A DNA stretch of 64,000 nt from Diogma glabrata. Lineage: Eukaryota; Arthropoda; Insecta; Diptera; Cylindrotomidae. The position numbers were made by a program, and so were the translations under genes. The stretch spans positions 367,343,859 to 367,407,858 of the forward strand of contig OY856186.1 in assembly GCA_963693315.1 (NCBI GenBank), read 5' to 3'. Of the stretch, positions 1 to 10,699 are shown one piece after another (the first letter of the stretch is position 1; every line of letters starts with the position of its first letter). The notes beneath the pieces are model-generated. The model saw nothing but the letters and a program-made list of their open reading frames with translations, made no database searches and was not told where the DNA came from.

Positions 1-636
1 AAATTAACAGAAGAGACTCTGACGACCTTAGCTGCGAAGAAGCCAAGACCGTCACATTCACACCAATACTATACTTTAGTTCCACGAACAATAATATCAA
101 ATAAATGAATGACTCACCCCATGATCATAGAAGATCCCACCTCTCAACACCTTCTTTACCCAATCATCTTACTTAATACTACGGTTTAATAAATGTTGTT
201 TCGTTACACCACAGATCTGCATGGGCGAGTGTTGAACGGCAAATATGAAATATCGTGTTGATCCAGTAGATTGATGAAATAAGTATAAGTTGAATGTTGA
301 TTAAAATTTATAAACAAAAATCGTTGCACTCACATATTGGGTGATTGTTGACATTAATATAAATGAATCGCTGATTAGAATTTAGAAGAACAAATGGTTG
401 CACCCACACATTGGGTGATTGTTGATTATAACAGTTGTATAAACAGTTGATCAAGATAAACTGCTGCGTCACGAAGATTGGACGACGGTTGACAAAAATA
501 GTTATTGAAATATTCGATCATATAACTTGTTGCATCATATAACACATACAATTGGTCTGTTATTAAATTTAATTTCCAAACTTTAAAATATTCAACGAAA
601 AAAAAATTAACGTCGGTAATTATATTCACGGAACGA
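1..636. other. Non-coding, degenerate repeat
   Basis: No gene is supported here. A motif reading GTTGCAC, then TCACATATTGG or CCACACATTGG, then GTGATTGTTGA occurs at about 323-352 and again at about 397-425, giving a degenerate repeat with a period near 74 bp. The rest is AT-rich and unremarkable. Confidence 0.4.
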
Positions 637-753
637 GTGGGTGGACTCTCGCACCCTTGGTGCGAAATTCCTCTCTTAAGATGGAATCTCGCACCCAGTG
701 CGAAATTCTACTTTAAGGGTAGAAACTCGCACCGCTGCGAAAGTCACTTCATT

Positions 754-849
754 TGTGGAATCTTGCACCAGTGGAATCTCGCACTAGTGGAATCTCGCAC
801 GAATGGAATCTCGCACCGGTGGAATCTCGCACTAGTGGAATTTCGCATC
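754..849. repeat. 16-bp tandem repeat, six units
   Basis: Six consecutive 16-bp units start at 754, 770, 786, 802, 818 and 834. Their consensus is AGTGGAATCTCGCACT with one to three changes per unit. Related GGAATCTCGCAC and GTGCGAAATTC words continue upstream from about 640 in both orientations. The short reading frames that cross the array are products of the repeat and are not likely to be genes. Confidence 0.85.
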
Positions 850-946
850 CCCAGAAACTCGAAATAACAAGGTGGAATTTCGCACCGTGCGAAATTCCAC
901 CTTGTTATTTCGAGATTCTGGGGGTGCGAAATTCCACTAGTGCGAG
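826..946. repeat. Near-perfect 121-bp palindrome
   Basis: The arms 826-885 and 887-946 are reverse complements around a single central base at 886. I found only two mismatched positions, in the CATCCCCAGAAACTCG segment of the left arm. The left arm begins inside the last units of the 16-bp array. Transcribed from either strand, the segment would fold into a hairpin of about 60 bp. It could be a foldback or MITE end, or a palindrome formed by inverted duplication of an array unit. No target duplication was found. Confidence 0.85.
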
Positions 947-3650
947 CGTTTCACAAAGAATGTACATCTAATATATATCTTTCCCCTTATTTTCCCTCAT
1001 AAAAAGCAAATCGTTGTATTGCCATATGTATCTGATAGACCACATACAGCAAGAATAACTAGAAATCAGCAATAATGTATTAAAGTTTGCTTAATAACAA
1101 AAATTTAACGATAACCACTCACGAATTGCCTAAAACCACTCTGATTTGAAGGAAATAACAATCATTTTAATATTTTTCGAAATATACATCATCGGATCAG
1201 CATTGTCAAGTTATACTCTCTTCTGAAAATACCTATAGCATTTTGGAAAAACGAAATCAAAAAATGGGTGTGGCTTGTGTTGTCTACCTACACCGTCCCC
1301 AAACAACAAATGTTTCAACAAATGAAAAACAGCGTCGTAACAAATCGAATTTTCGGTTGATAATTGTGTTTCCTGATTATTATAACTATCAGGCGAAGTT
1401 GAAAAGTTTTGATTTAGAATGCACAATTACATCTACGAAATGGGGTTAAAAGTTAAAAAATCATAAAAAGGTGCGCATTCTCAGGTTACACACCATTACA
1501 GGACATGACGAAAGGAGGAAGCCCGCAGACTATATTAGTCCTGAAAAGTACAGGAAGGAGCGGGGATGAGGATAATATAAGAACAACATAGAAAAAAATC
1601 CAAGAGGAAAAAGAAGAAATGTGTGGGACGATCGAGTTGACTGTTTGCATAGAAATTTTAATAAAAAATTTCAATAAAAACATAAAATTTTTCTTTCGAT
1701 TATAGACTTTCGCACTCTGCCATCCATCCACAGAACAAAAAATTAGCATAAAAATATTCACAAAGAAAACAAACGACCGAAACGACAATTACTTGTTCCC
1801 TCACGAGCACAAAATATATCAAAACATAGGAATTCAGCTTCAATAAAGCGAATACGCTAGTGATCACCAAAGTGGAAGATAATAGACTTATGTCTAGGTT
1901 ATTGAGAAACGGAGGATTAAATAGGGGGCTTTGAGCGTTTCCGTAAAGGTATCTTCAGAAACGAAATGTGTTAACCCAAGGTTCACTAGCTTTATAGTAT
2001 ACTCACAGTCGATTTTGAACAACAAGAACTGGTTGAGTGTCGGAAACTCTATCGTACAATATGTGAGAGGTAGCAAATGAATAATTGGAGTTGAAATTTA
2101 ATTTCCATGGGTGTTAATGTTCGTAGAATGGATTACGACGTAAGCTGCAAGGGAACAACCAAGACAGCGGCAACTATAGCTGATGTTGAGTACACAGGCT
2201 GGTCGGGAGATGAAAAAGGCGTTAACATCTACGTGGATCCAAGTGAACTACTCTCCGTTCTAAAACTCGTAGTGATCTTGCCCGTTGCCGTCACTATGAA
2301 TGGTGTTCGTAAACACAAAAATTGTTTTGGGCAGAGACATGTATACTCAAGATACATTAGAGCTTGATCAGGAACGGTGAATTTTGTATTGCATCCTATT
2401 AACTGACCATTAATTGCATGTGGGATATATTTCTTTATCATCCTTGAGGCTCGTTTGGTATTCTCCTACCAGCCTAATCACTGGGAAGTTGAATGGAACC
2501 AAGGGGATATGGCTAATGATCCATTGTTGATTACTATTAGGAAGAAGAGTATAGATAATGTATCGTGGGAACTGGTTTGTCTTGTTTGAAGCTCAATCAC
2601 CCAGGTTTTCAAAAAGGTTCACATAAATTAGGACATTTGGGTGGAGCGATTTGAACTAAAGTCTACCATCCACATTCACCACACTATGAAGAATACCAAT
2701 GTTATCCCAAGGTTTCTAGGTGACTCCATAACTCTGGAGAAGGAAACGCTTCAAGTAATTCACGATTTTATTCGCCTATGCTTGCTGAAAAAATTAATTC
2801 TTCAGGAGTCAGGACGAAATACCTTGAGTCAGAACATATTAGTCCATCGCTGGATACGAAAAAGGTTTGACTGCAGGAGTAAATCCCCGAAATCTTCTAT
2901 ACCCTACGAAAAAAAATGTAGACGTAAATAAAAAGAGATTTTCAAAGAAAAAACAGTCAATCGAGTTGGCTATTCCTTAGAGTTGTTCACAAAATAAAAA
3001 AATTCAAAAATTTCCTCAAAAGATTCAAACTGCAAACTTATTTAAAAAAAAATAATTCCTTTCATCAAACTTATTTCCGAAATTCGATATGTAAAATTAT
3101 TTCCAATTCTAAAATTCTTACTAAGATTATTTATAAAATTCTTTCAGAATATTATTTCTAAAAATTCCAATACAAAAAACACATATTTCAAAAAATAAAA
3201 TACACAGGCCCGCACACATTGATGCAACAACCCTAGCACGGAAGACACGATTACAACTCTGTTATCGTCCACTGATGTTGCCTCCAATAACACTCCAATG
3301 AACTATGTTCTAACGGACAAAATTCGAAGACAATGATAGCAACAAATTAGCTGGACATAGCAGTACAAAGTATCTGCTCTCCCGAAGACCCAGGAATTTA
3401 CATAACATCGTAGGGAGGGTTAAGGGGGATTACGTTTTCTATTCACGGGAGAACTTCACCAGGATTGATTGGTATTTATATTTCCTAAAACTATAATCAT
3501 TGAATCCTTAGTACAGTAACCACAAAAGTTTGAACAAAAAGCATAAAGCATTCCGAGTCGCGGTGACAATTAACCAATTACCAAAAACACAGCAGCACAA
3601 AAAACTGAAACCTTAAAAATGGACAAAAAAATATGAACTTCCTAGTTCTA
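947..3650. other. No supported gene
   Basis: There are only short overlapping reading frames below about 100 codons, without recognisable domains. Base composition is AT-rich with many homopolymer tracts, especially at 2930-3200. I see no RNA gene or TIR pair. Confidence 0.5.
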
Positions 3651-3659
3651 AACATAAAT

Positions 3660-3665
3660 TTTATT
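3660..3665 (-). promoter_or_regulatory. Poly(A) signal AATAAA for the protamine-like gene
   Basis: TTTATT on the plus strand reads AATAAA on the minus strand. It lies about 33 bases past the stop codon of the protamine-like gene, a normal distance for a short 3' UTR. Confidence 0.4.
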
Positions 3666-3697
3666 TTAAAGCTAACTATTCTAAGAACAATACGATA

Positions 3698-3967
3698 TCA
3701 ACATCTTCGTCTTTTTGTAATTTTCTTTGATTTTCTATGTTTCGATCCCCTTTTTCTGGCTTGCCACGCTTGGTTAATATATATACATTTTTCAGCTTCC
3801 TTCATTGATCTCCATACTTTTGCCCCTTGAACAGCAATTTGAATTATAGTTAGTCCACAATGTTCTTTACGATATTTTCTCAGAAAATTTAAAAATGGAT
3901 TTCTTGTAAGAACCCCTTCACGGTAACATTTGCTGCGACTGCTCTTACTCGGAACACAACAGCTCAT
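3698..3967 (-). CDS. Protamine-like sperm nuclear protein (MST-HMG-box)
   Basis: This is an 89-residue single-exon protein. It begins with a Cys/Ser-rich stretch (MSCCVPSKSSRSKC). An HMG-box-like segment follows at about residues 23-70: NPFLNFLRKYRKEHCGL opens it, the GAKVWRSM core follows, and then an aromatic and basic helix. The tail is highly Lys/Arg-rich and ends KKITKRRRC. This order matches the MST-HMG-box family of insect protamine-like proteins, which replace histones in sperm chromatin. Cysteines at both ends would fit disulphide cross-linking. A CCAAT-type ATTGG lies about 30 bases upstream and an AATAAA follows the stop. It stands alone, 0.5 kb from the 5' LTR of the gypsy element. 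The family call rests on remembered motif shape. The frame is intact, so it is probably a functional testis gene. Confidence 0.65.
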   Translation of the reverse strand: MSCCVPSKSSRSKCYREGVLTRNPFLNFLRKYRKEHCGLTIIQIAVQGAKVWRSMKEAEKCIYINQAWQARKRGSKHRKSKKITKRRRC

Positions 3968-4491
3968 ACTTGAAATTTGTTAATTTTCCAAAACCAATAA
4001 TTTAAATTTGTACAAGCAAAAAACTTATGCTTTGATATGAAATGGAATTTGTTTTAAAATATAAATTATTTGGTGAACTTTGATTTGAATTAGAAAATGG
4101 CAGCCAACTTTGATTTGGGAATATTACAAAATGGCGAATGCTTGTAGCTTTATTGCTGCCTGCAGGAGCACTGACGCTGTAATCAACTTCGAGTTATCCA
4201 GCCGAGATATACTATCTCATCACAAATTTTTTCAGCAGATATATTGGTATTGCCTTCATGAAAAACAAAGATCAGACTTCGGATAGAGCAATCGATTTAT
4301 TGAGAAATTGAAAACATATTTGAGAGACAAGGGGTTGTCACGTGGATTGTCACCCACGTGTTTTTAGAAATTGTATTTGAAAAATCAAGCAATTTTTATG
4401 AAAAAGTTTTATCTTTAAAAATAAAAGTGATTAAAATTTAAGTTAGAACTTAAAAGCTAAAACATTTTATAACTTATCTCTTGGTGATACC

Positions 4492-4773
4492 TGCTATGTA
4501 CCTTTAAGTACGTAAACGTTAAGTTGCACTTCCCTGTAGAATAATCAAGTTCTAATTATTTTTTATATTGTTACTGTTATTTTGATGTTGATTGTAAAAA
4601 TAGAAATTGGAAATCGATCGCTCTCTCAATCGTGAACCGTGGACGAGGAAACATCATTTATAGATATTCAACCTTATAAATAAATATTAATAAATATTAT
4701 TAATTCTACTATTAATTATTATTAATTATTATTAACACTACATGGGCAAATGTTTACAATAGCAACCATTACA
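4492..4773 (+). repeat. 5' LTR of gypsy element
   Basis: This 282-bp direct repeat begins TG and ends CA. It contains the promoter region of the element. Near its 3' end a run of ATTAATTATT units sits where the 3' LTR has a different sequence, TTTTTGGAGCTTAAGA. Confidence 0.93.
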
Positions 4774-4774
4774 T

Positions 4775-4791
4775 TGGCGACAGAGGAAAAT
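4775..4791 (+). other. Primer-binding site candidate
   Basis: TGGCGACAGAGGAAAAT lies one base past the 5' LTR. It begins with the TGG expected of a site that pairs with the CCA end of a tRNA. The tRNA identity was not determined. Confidence 0.6.
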
Positions 4792-4958
4792 GGAGATTTT
4801 CAAGCAACACTATAATGGTAAGTATTGTGCTTCAAAAATTGTGTTAAAAAAAAAATAATTTGGTGAATAGTTTTGTGATACAACAAATATTTAAATTACT
4901 GCTAGTTTCATTCGTAATTTTTTTTGTAATTGGATGTTTTATATAAAATATTTCAAAT

Positions 4959-6260
4959 ATGCCGTTCATTGGTACGATCGAAAATTTTATTCCCGGTTCA
5001 GATTTTGAAGAGTATTTGATGCGAATGAAAGAAATATTTAAATGCAATGCAACAAAAGAAGAACAAAAAGTTTCCTTGTTTCTCACGTTAATTGGAGGTG
5101 AAACGTTTAGTATATTGAGAAAATTAATGTATCCTGATGATCCAACGGAGAAGAGTTTTAAAGAAATTGAGACTATTCTTAAAACACATTTTAAGCCAAC
5201 AAGGAATTTAATAGCGGAAAGCTTCAAATTTCTCAAACGTGACCAGTTACCAAATGAAACTATTTCGGAATATATCATTGAATTAAAAACTCTCGCAACC
5301 ACGTGTGAGTACAAAGCGTTTTTAGACCGTATGCTTCGCGATAAGTTTGTTACTGGACTTAAAGACCAAAATATTCAAGGTCTTTTGTTAAATAAATGCG
5401 ATGAAAATAGCACTTTTCAAAAAGCTAGTGAGTATGCTATACATTTGGAGTTAACCGGAATTGAACAGAGAAAGATACGAGAAGATACAGCTATTGGGAT
5501 AAATTTAATTCAATCGAATGATCAATCACGTCACCAATATTCAAGGCCACGTAATCGATCAAGATTTCGGAGTTTTAATCGAAGAAGAAGTTCGTCTAAA
5601 TATAGTACTTATCGTACAAATTCACGATCAGGTTCAAGATCAACACATCAATGTTCTAGATGTCCATACAACCATTCTTCCAATCGCTGCCCTGGTGTAC
5701 GAATGAAATGCTTCAACTGTGGAATGGTGGGTCATCATGCAAAGAGATGTTCAAAAAGGGACGTAAATAATTCAAATTTTAATAACTTAAGAATAAATCA
5801 TTTTAGTTTAGAAATATTAACAAAACCACCAGTTTATGTTAGCTTGAAAGTAGAAAATATTAAAATTGATTTTGAGTGTGATTCCGGCGCATGTCTTTCC
5901 GTAATAGATTTTCTTACTTATAATAAATATTTTTCCAATTATCATATTAAACAATATACTAATATTAATTTTGTAAAATTACTTTCAGGTAGTAATGTGG
6001 AGGTTGTCGGAGGTTTTGCCGTGAATGTAGAAGCAAGAAACATAAAATATAATACCGTTTTAACAGTTGTCCGAACAAATAAACCATGTTATCCAATTAT
6101 GGGTCGAAACTGGATGGATTTGATATACCCTAACTGGCAAAAATTTTTTGAAATTGCTTATGAAGATAATAATGCAATCGACACAACATTTGTGAACAAA
6201 GTTACTTCTCAATTATCGGAAAACATAAGCAAGGTACGCAATTTATTTCCGTGTTTTTGA
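4959..6260 (+). CDS. gag: Gag-protease polyprotein of Ty3/gypsy element
   Basis: This 433-residue product forms the particle shell and carries the protease. Residues 1-165 resemble the retrotransposon capsid helical region. An Arg/Ser-rich segment follows at about 185-225. Next is a Cys-rich cluster (CSRC..NRC), and then a zinc knuckle CFNCGMVGHHAKRC at 251-264. The aspartic protease active site DSGA is at 308-311, with a later MGRNWM turn. The frame ends at a TGA just after a run of five T (6254-6258). The pol frame is open from 6229 and so overlaps by about 30 bases in the +1 frame. Either a programmed +1 shift links the two, or one T has been gained in the T run. Confidence 0.9.
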   Translation: MPFIGTIENFIPGSDFEEYLMRMKEIFKCNATKEEQKVSLFLTLIGGETFSILRKLMYPDDPTEKSFKEIETILKTHFKPTRNLIAESFKFLKRDQLPNETISEYIIELKTLATTCEYKAFLDRMLRDKFVTGLKDQNIQGLLLNKCDENSTFQKASEYAIHLELTGIEQRKIREDTAIGINLIQSNDQSRHQYSRPRNRSRFRSFNRRRSSSKYSTYRTNSRSGSRSTHQCSRCPYNHSSNRCPGVRMKCFNCGMVGHHAKRCSKRDVNNSNFNNLRINHFSLEILTKPPVYVSLKVENIKIDFECDSGACLSVIDFLTYNKYFSNYHIKQYTNINFVKLLSGSNVEVVGGFAVNVEARNIKYNTVLTVVRTNKPCYPIMGRNWMDLIYPNWQKFFEIAYEDNNAIDTTFVNKVTSQLSENISKVRNLFPCF

Positions 6261-8937
6261 TTGTTATAGTAATTCTGATCCTATTTTGGGATTTGAAGCT
6301 GACTTGGTTTTGAAAGATGATGCACACCCAATTTTCCATCGATCATATAATTTACCTTTTAGATTACGTGATCAAGTGGAAAAAGAGCTCGAACTGATGG
6401 TGTCAAAATCAATTTTAAAACCAGTTACATCCAGCGACTGGGCTTCACCTATAGTGGTAGTAGCTAAACCTGATGGAAGTATCAGAATTTGCTGCGATTT
6501 TAAAATTACTATAAATAGATATTTGACAACGGAGCATTATCCTCTTCCTATTATTGATGAAGTATTAGCTTCGTTGGCAAATTATTCTTATTTTTGCGTT
6601 CTTGACCTGAAAGGAGCTTATCAACAGCTTTCGGTTTCTGAAAAGTCGAAACCTTTATTAACTATAAATACCCACAAGGGATTATTCCAATTTCAGCGTC
6701 TCCCATTCGGGGTGAATTCTGCACCATCCATATTTCAAAGGATAATGGAAACGGTACTTAAAGATATTAACGGCGTCGAAATATATCTCGATGATATATT
6801 GATAGGCAGTAAAACACAAGAAGAACTTTATCAAAAACTTATTTTAGTTCTTAACAGATTAAAACAGCATAATATTAAATGCAATTTTGGTAAATGCGAA
6901 TTTTTTAAAGATAAGGTTAAATATCTTGGCCATATTATTTCAGCAGCCGGACTTCGTCCAAATCCAGAAAAACTGGAAGCCATTGAAAAGGCACGTAGCC
7001 CTAAAAATATTTCGGAACTTAAATCATTTTTAGGTATGATTACATATTATGGAAAATTTATTCCAAATCTTGCCTTACACTTACATCCGTTATACGAACT
7101 TTTGCGAAAAGATTCCAAGTTTGTGTGGAGCAATGATTGTGAAAAATCATTTAACAATTGTAAATCCTTTTTGTTGCATTGTGATAATATTTTAACACAC
7201 TATGATCCGCAGAAACCAATTGTGATTTCCTGTGATGCCAGCCCATATGGAGTTGGTGCAGTATTGGTACACATAATTGATGGCAAAGAACGGCCAGTTT
7301 TATTTGCGTCATCCACATTAAGTGTCTCAGAAAGGAACTATAGTCAGTTACATAGAGAGGCTCTCGCGATACTTTTTGCGGTACGAAAATTTAATAAATA
7401 TATTTTTGGGAAACCTTTTGTCATTTACAGTGATCATCGGCCTTTAAAACATATTTTCAGTAATTCAAAAAATCTATCCGCTGTAGCAGCAGCGAGATTA
7501 CAACGTTGGGCTATAATTTTGTCGATGTATCAATACGAGATTCGTTATCGGAAAAGCTCGCTCATGTGCAATGCTGATGCCTTATCTCGGTTACCACTAG
7601 ATAAACCTACGGAAGTTGATGAATATTCTATTAATTCGTTTACTGATTTAGATATTAATTCTTTTAATTCTGAGTGCGAAAGCCCATTGACTAAAATTCA
7701 AATTGCTGAAGCAACAATGAAAGATGAAATTTTATTGCGAGTTCATGAATATATAGTAAACGGTTGGCCAAAGACGAGTATCCCATTGGAACTCAAACCA
7801 TATTATCGAATTTCTGACTCTCTATCATGTGAGGATAGTTGTATTTATTTCGGAGATAGAATTTTAATTCCCTCAATATACCACAAAAATATTTTGGAAT
7901 TACTTCATCGGGAACATCCGGGTATTGTTAGATCCAAACTATTGGCTAGATCCTCAGTCTGGTGGCTTGGTCTAGATAAAGACATTACCATGGTTATTAA
8001 CACTTGCAAAAGTTGTAATGTCAATAGAAAAATGGTACCTGACTGTCCAACTAGTACTTGGGAACCAACTACAAAACCGTTTGATAGAATACATTTGGAT
8101 TTATTGCAGTTTGGAAAATATCATTTCTTAATTTCTATGGATGATTTCAGCAAATGGGCGGATATTTACTTATTATATAAAACCGATGCACGGAATGTCT
8201 TAGACAAGCTGAAAATACAATTCGCAAATTTTGGTTTTGCTAATGTCATTGTATGTGATAATGGACCGCCATTTAAATCAATAATGTTTGAACGATTCTG
8301 CCAGTCTCATGGTGTTATTTTAAAACATAGTCCACCGTACCACCCGCAAAGTAATGGGTTGGCGGAAAGCGGTGTTCAAACGGTTAAGGCGTTGTTACGT
8401 AAGAATTTATCGGATAACTGTACGCTAGATATTCAATCCCAAATTCTCAACTTTTTGTTCTCCTATAGAAATACACCTTCTACAGTCACTGGCAAAGCAC
8501 CCGCTGACCTCATTTTCGTAAATAAACCGAAAACATTACTATCCTTGGTAAGTAATAGATCATGTTTAAGCAAAGAAATTAAAAACATTTGTAAACCTTT
8601 CCCGAAACAGGTGAGATTTAATATTGAAAATAACACAAGAAAGTTTAAGGAAGTTTATAAAAATAATTTCGATTTAGGTATTGGACAGGAGATTCTTTAT
8701 TACAATAAATTTAACCATAAATTTGATAAATTTATTTTAGGGAAAGTCATTGAACGTATTTCAAAATTTGTATATTTAATATCTATTAACGGGAACACTA
8801 GAACAGCTCATAGAGACCAACTAAAAGTCTTCCAAAGAAGAAGAAATTTCATACAATATTCACCAACCAGTTCATTGTTTAAAAATTTATTTCCTGAACC
8901 TATCGACGATACAAGGCGTAATAAAAGAAAACGGTAG
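6229..8937 (+). CDS. pol: Pol polyprotein of Ty3/gypsy element (RT-RNase H-IN)
   Basis: The open frame starts at 6229 and has no ATG near its start, so it probably depends on Gag translation. Counting residues from the TTG at 6286, the reverse transcriptase has its YLDD catalytic motif at 167-170. RNase H begins with CDAS near 316. The integrase has an HHCC finger (H541, H544, C574, C577) and catalytic D605, D658 and E694, which is the expected D-D-35-E spacing. The C-terminal tail has about 190 residues and no env follows. All catalytic residues are present and there is no stop within the frame, so the element could be active if the Gag-Pol join works. Confidence 0.92.
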   Translation, partial: ARYAIYFRVFDCYSNSDPILGFEADLVLKDDAHPIFHRSYNLPFRLRDQVEKELELMVSKSILKPVTSSDWASPIVVVAKPDGSIRICCDFKITINRYLTTEHYPLPIIDEVLASLANYSYFCVLDLKGAYQQLSVSEKSKPLLTINTHKGLFQFQRLPFGVNSAPSIFQRIMETVLKDINGVEIYLDDILIGSKTQEELYQKLILVLNRLKQHNIKCNFGKCEFFKDKVKYLGHIISAAGLRPNPEKLEAIEKARSPKNISELKSFLGMITYYGKFIPNLALHLHPLYELLRKDSKFVWSNDCEKSFNNCKSFLLHCDNILTHYDPQKPIVISCDASPYGVGAVLVHIIDGKERPVLFASSTLSVSERNYSQLHREALAILFAVRKFNKYIFGKPFVIYSDHRPLKHIFSNSKNLSAVAAARLQRWAIILSMYQYEIRYRKSSLMCNADALSRLPLDKPTEVDEYSINSFTDLDINSFNSECESPLTKIQIAEATMKDEILLRVHEYIVNGWPKTSIPLELKPYYRISDSLSCEDSCIYFGDRILIPSIYHKNILELLHREHPGIVRSKLLARSSVWWLGLDKDITMVINTCKSCNVNRKMVPDCPTSTWEPTTKPFDRIHLDLLQFGKYHFLISMDDFSKWADIYLLYKTDARNVLDKLKIQFANFGFANVIVCDNGPPFKSIMFERFCQSHGVILKHSPPYHPQSNGLAESGVQTVKALLRKNLSDNCTLDIQSQILNFLFSYRNTPSTVTGKAPADLIFVNKPKTLLSLVSNRSCLSKEIKNICKPFPKQVRFNIENNTRKFKEVYKNNFDLGIGQEILYYNKFNHKFDKFILGKVIERISKFVYLISINGNTRTAHRDQLKVFQRRRNFIQYSPTSSLFKNLFPEPIDDTRRNKRKR

Positions 8938-9202
8938 GAGAATTATGTATGGCATCCGAGATCCAAGAGAACTAGATATTTATTGCGAGATAAGCCGCGG
9001 AATCGGATTCAAAATTAGTTTTGTCATATAAATTGTTTAGATGTTAAACTGATATGTTAAATTTTGTTAAATTTTAAAATTGTTATTAATGTTTACAATT
9101 GTTTTAATTTTGTTAAATTGTTAAATTTTTTTTTAGTACTTTAAATAATTTTGAATTATATAATTTCTTAGATTAATGGTTGATTGAGGATTGATTTCTT
9201 TT

Positions 9203-9216
9203 AAAGAGGAGAAGAG
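9203..9216 (+). other. Polypurine tract
   Basis: AAAGAGGAGAAGAG immediately precedes the 3' LTR. It is the expected primer site for plus-strand DNA synthesis. Confidence 0.8.
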
Positions 9217-9501
9217 TGCTATGTACCTTTAAGTACGTAAACGTTAAGTTGCACTTCCCTGTAGAATAATCAAGTTCTAATTATTTTTTATATTGTTACT
9301 GTTATTTTGATGTTGATTGTAAAAATAGAAATTAAAAATCGATCGCTCTCTCAATCGTGAACCGTGGACGAGGAAACATCATTTATAGATATTCAACCTT
9401 ATAAATAAATATTAATAAATATTATTAATTCTACTATTAATTATTATTTTTGGAGCTTAAGAACACTACATGGGCAAATGTTTACAATAGCAACCATTAC
9501 A
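9217..9501 (+). repeat. 3' LTR of gypsy element
   Basis: This 285-bp copy of the 5' LTR has the same TG...CA ends and is followed by target duplication ATACC. It differs from the 5' LTR at GGAAATCG versus AAAAATCG and by the local replacement near the end. Confidence 0.93.
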
Positions 9502-9506
9502 ATACC

Positions 9507-10690
9507 GTAATTTTTATTACGATGTTTTCTTATATGTTTTCTCCCACTTATAGATGGAACGTTATTACAACAAAGTGGAACGACTAACAACTATACGAAA
9601 GAATACTGATAACTTAAATCAGATTGACTAAAAAATGATTGCGGTTGAATGAAGAAAGCTAAGGCAATTGCAGAGAATGCCTGGTTTCGATATTTTTTTT
9701 TTTAATTTTGTAATATTTAAAGGTTTCGCTATGAACTAGGTTCCGCTAGTTATGAGTAGTGAATCCTTATTATTCATAACATTCCACTCGCATAATTTAA
9801 TTTAATTATAGTAAAAAAAAATCATGTTAGTTTTGTAAAGAATAATAGCAGGGACTGTCAAGCATATTTCCGATTATATGTTAGAAACTAATAGAATCTG
9901 AAAATTTAATACCAAATTACGATGTAACTCAAAAAGTATGCCCCATCACCCAACCCTCCTCATTGTCGAGAATTACAAAAATCACGCTGATCCACTAGTC
10001 CTTTTGTAAAAAATTTACATAGCGTTTGATCTTGTGACTTAGAGGTTTTTTCATCCGCTCTATGGATATTCATGGACATCAACTTATCATGGCCAGAGGA
10101 CTTACTAAATTCAATGACATTCAGATAATATCGGCTGATTAAGTCATGCTGGTAAATTCTGAAGAGGATTTCAAACTAAGAAGTCCAATGAGGCTTTGAA
10201 TGTAAGCTTTAAAGGAGGGTCACAGTTGGTGGAAATGACCCCCGGTTTCGATTTTATTATTGGTCTTGTCACACATGGCTTTTGGAGATTTAAACAAGTC
10301 CTGGCAAGTTTCCATCTTATAGTACAGCCGGAATCAGAGGTTAGCTTATCTTCGGAGACGTATGCTTCTGAGACCACTGTAACAGATTGAAAAAGAGGAA
10401 AAGAAAAAAATACCTGTAGTTTGGTGAGGATGATAAGGAGGAAAGCCGTGGCTGATTCCCTTGACTCATCACCTGCAAACAGGTATTGCATAACAGGCTA
10501 CTAACTCTAGCAGTCTCTCTGCAACAGCATCTCCCTTGAGCATTAGGGGTAAAATGATCGAACAAACTCGTCTACCGAGCATCGCGGTTCCACGTCACAA
10601 AGCAAGCCTTCGTACAGGTTATATAGGACCACACGTGGTAGTAGTTGATACTACGCAACGTGAGGTCTTGAAGCACAAACACGGGGAGGC
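9507..10690. other. No intact gene; possible old LINE ORF1 remains
   Basis: Only short frames are present. From about 10480 a frame that is Ser/Thr-rich and then basic could be the degraded start of the non-LTR element that continues at 10700, but I cannot align it to a family. Confidence 0.3.
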
Positions 10691-10699
10691 TTCGGGTGA

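Larger units (their letters stand above)
4492..9501 (+). mobile_element. Ty3/gypsy LTR retrotransposon, near-intact
   Basis: This is a 5010-bp element bounded by LTRs that start TGCTATGTACC and end CCATTACA. A perfect 5-bp target duplication ATACC lies at 4487-4491 and 9502-9506. The internal order is LTR, primer-binding site, Gag-protease, RT-RNase H-integrase, polypurine tract, LTR, with no envelope gene. The two LTRs differ by only a couple of substitutions plus one local replacement, so the insertion is young. The single Cys-His box after a CCCH-like cluster and the domain order suggest a Mag/K02A2.6-like lineage, but the clade is my inference. Confidence 0.95.

Noticed and set aside
637..971. 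Overlapping frames rich in WNLAPVES and RTSGISH words
   Set aside because: They are translations of the 16-bp tandem repeat and palindrome.
4844..5314. 156-codon minus-strand frame
   Set aside because: Antisense to the gypsy Gag, which has clear domains.
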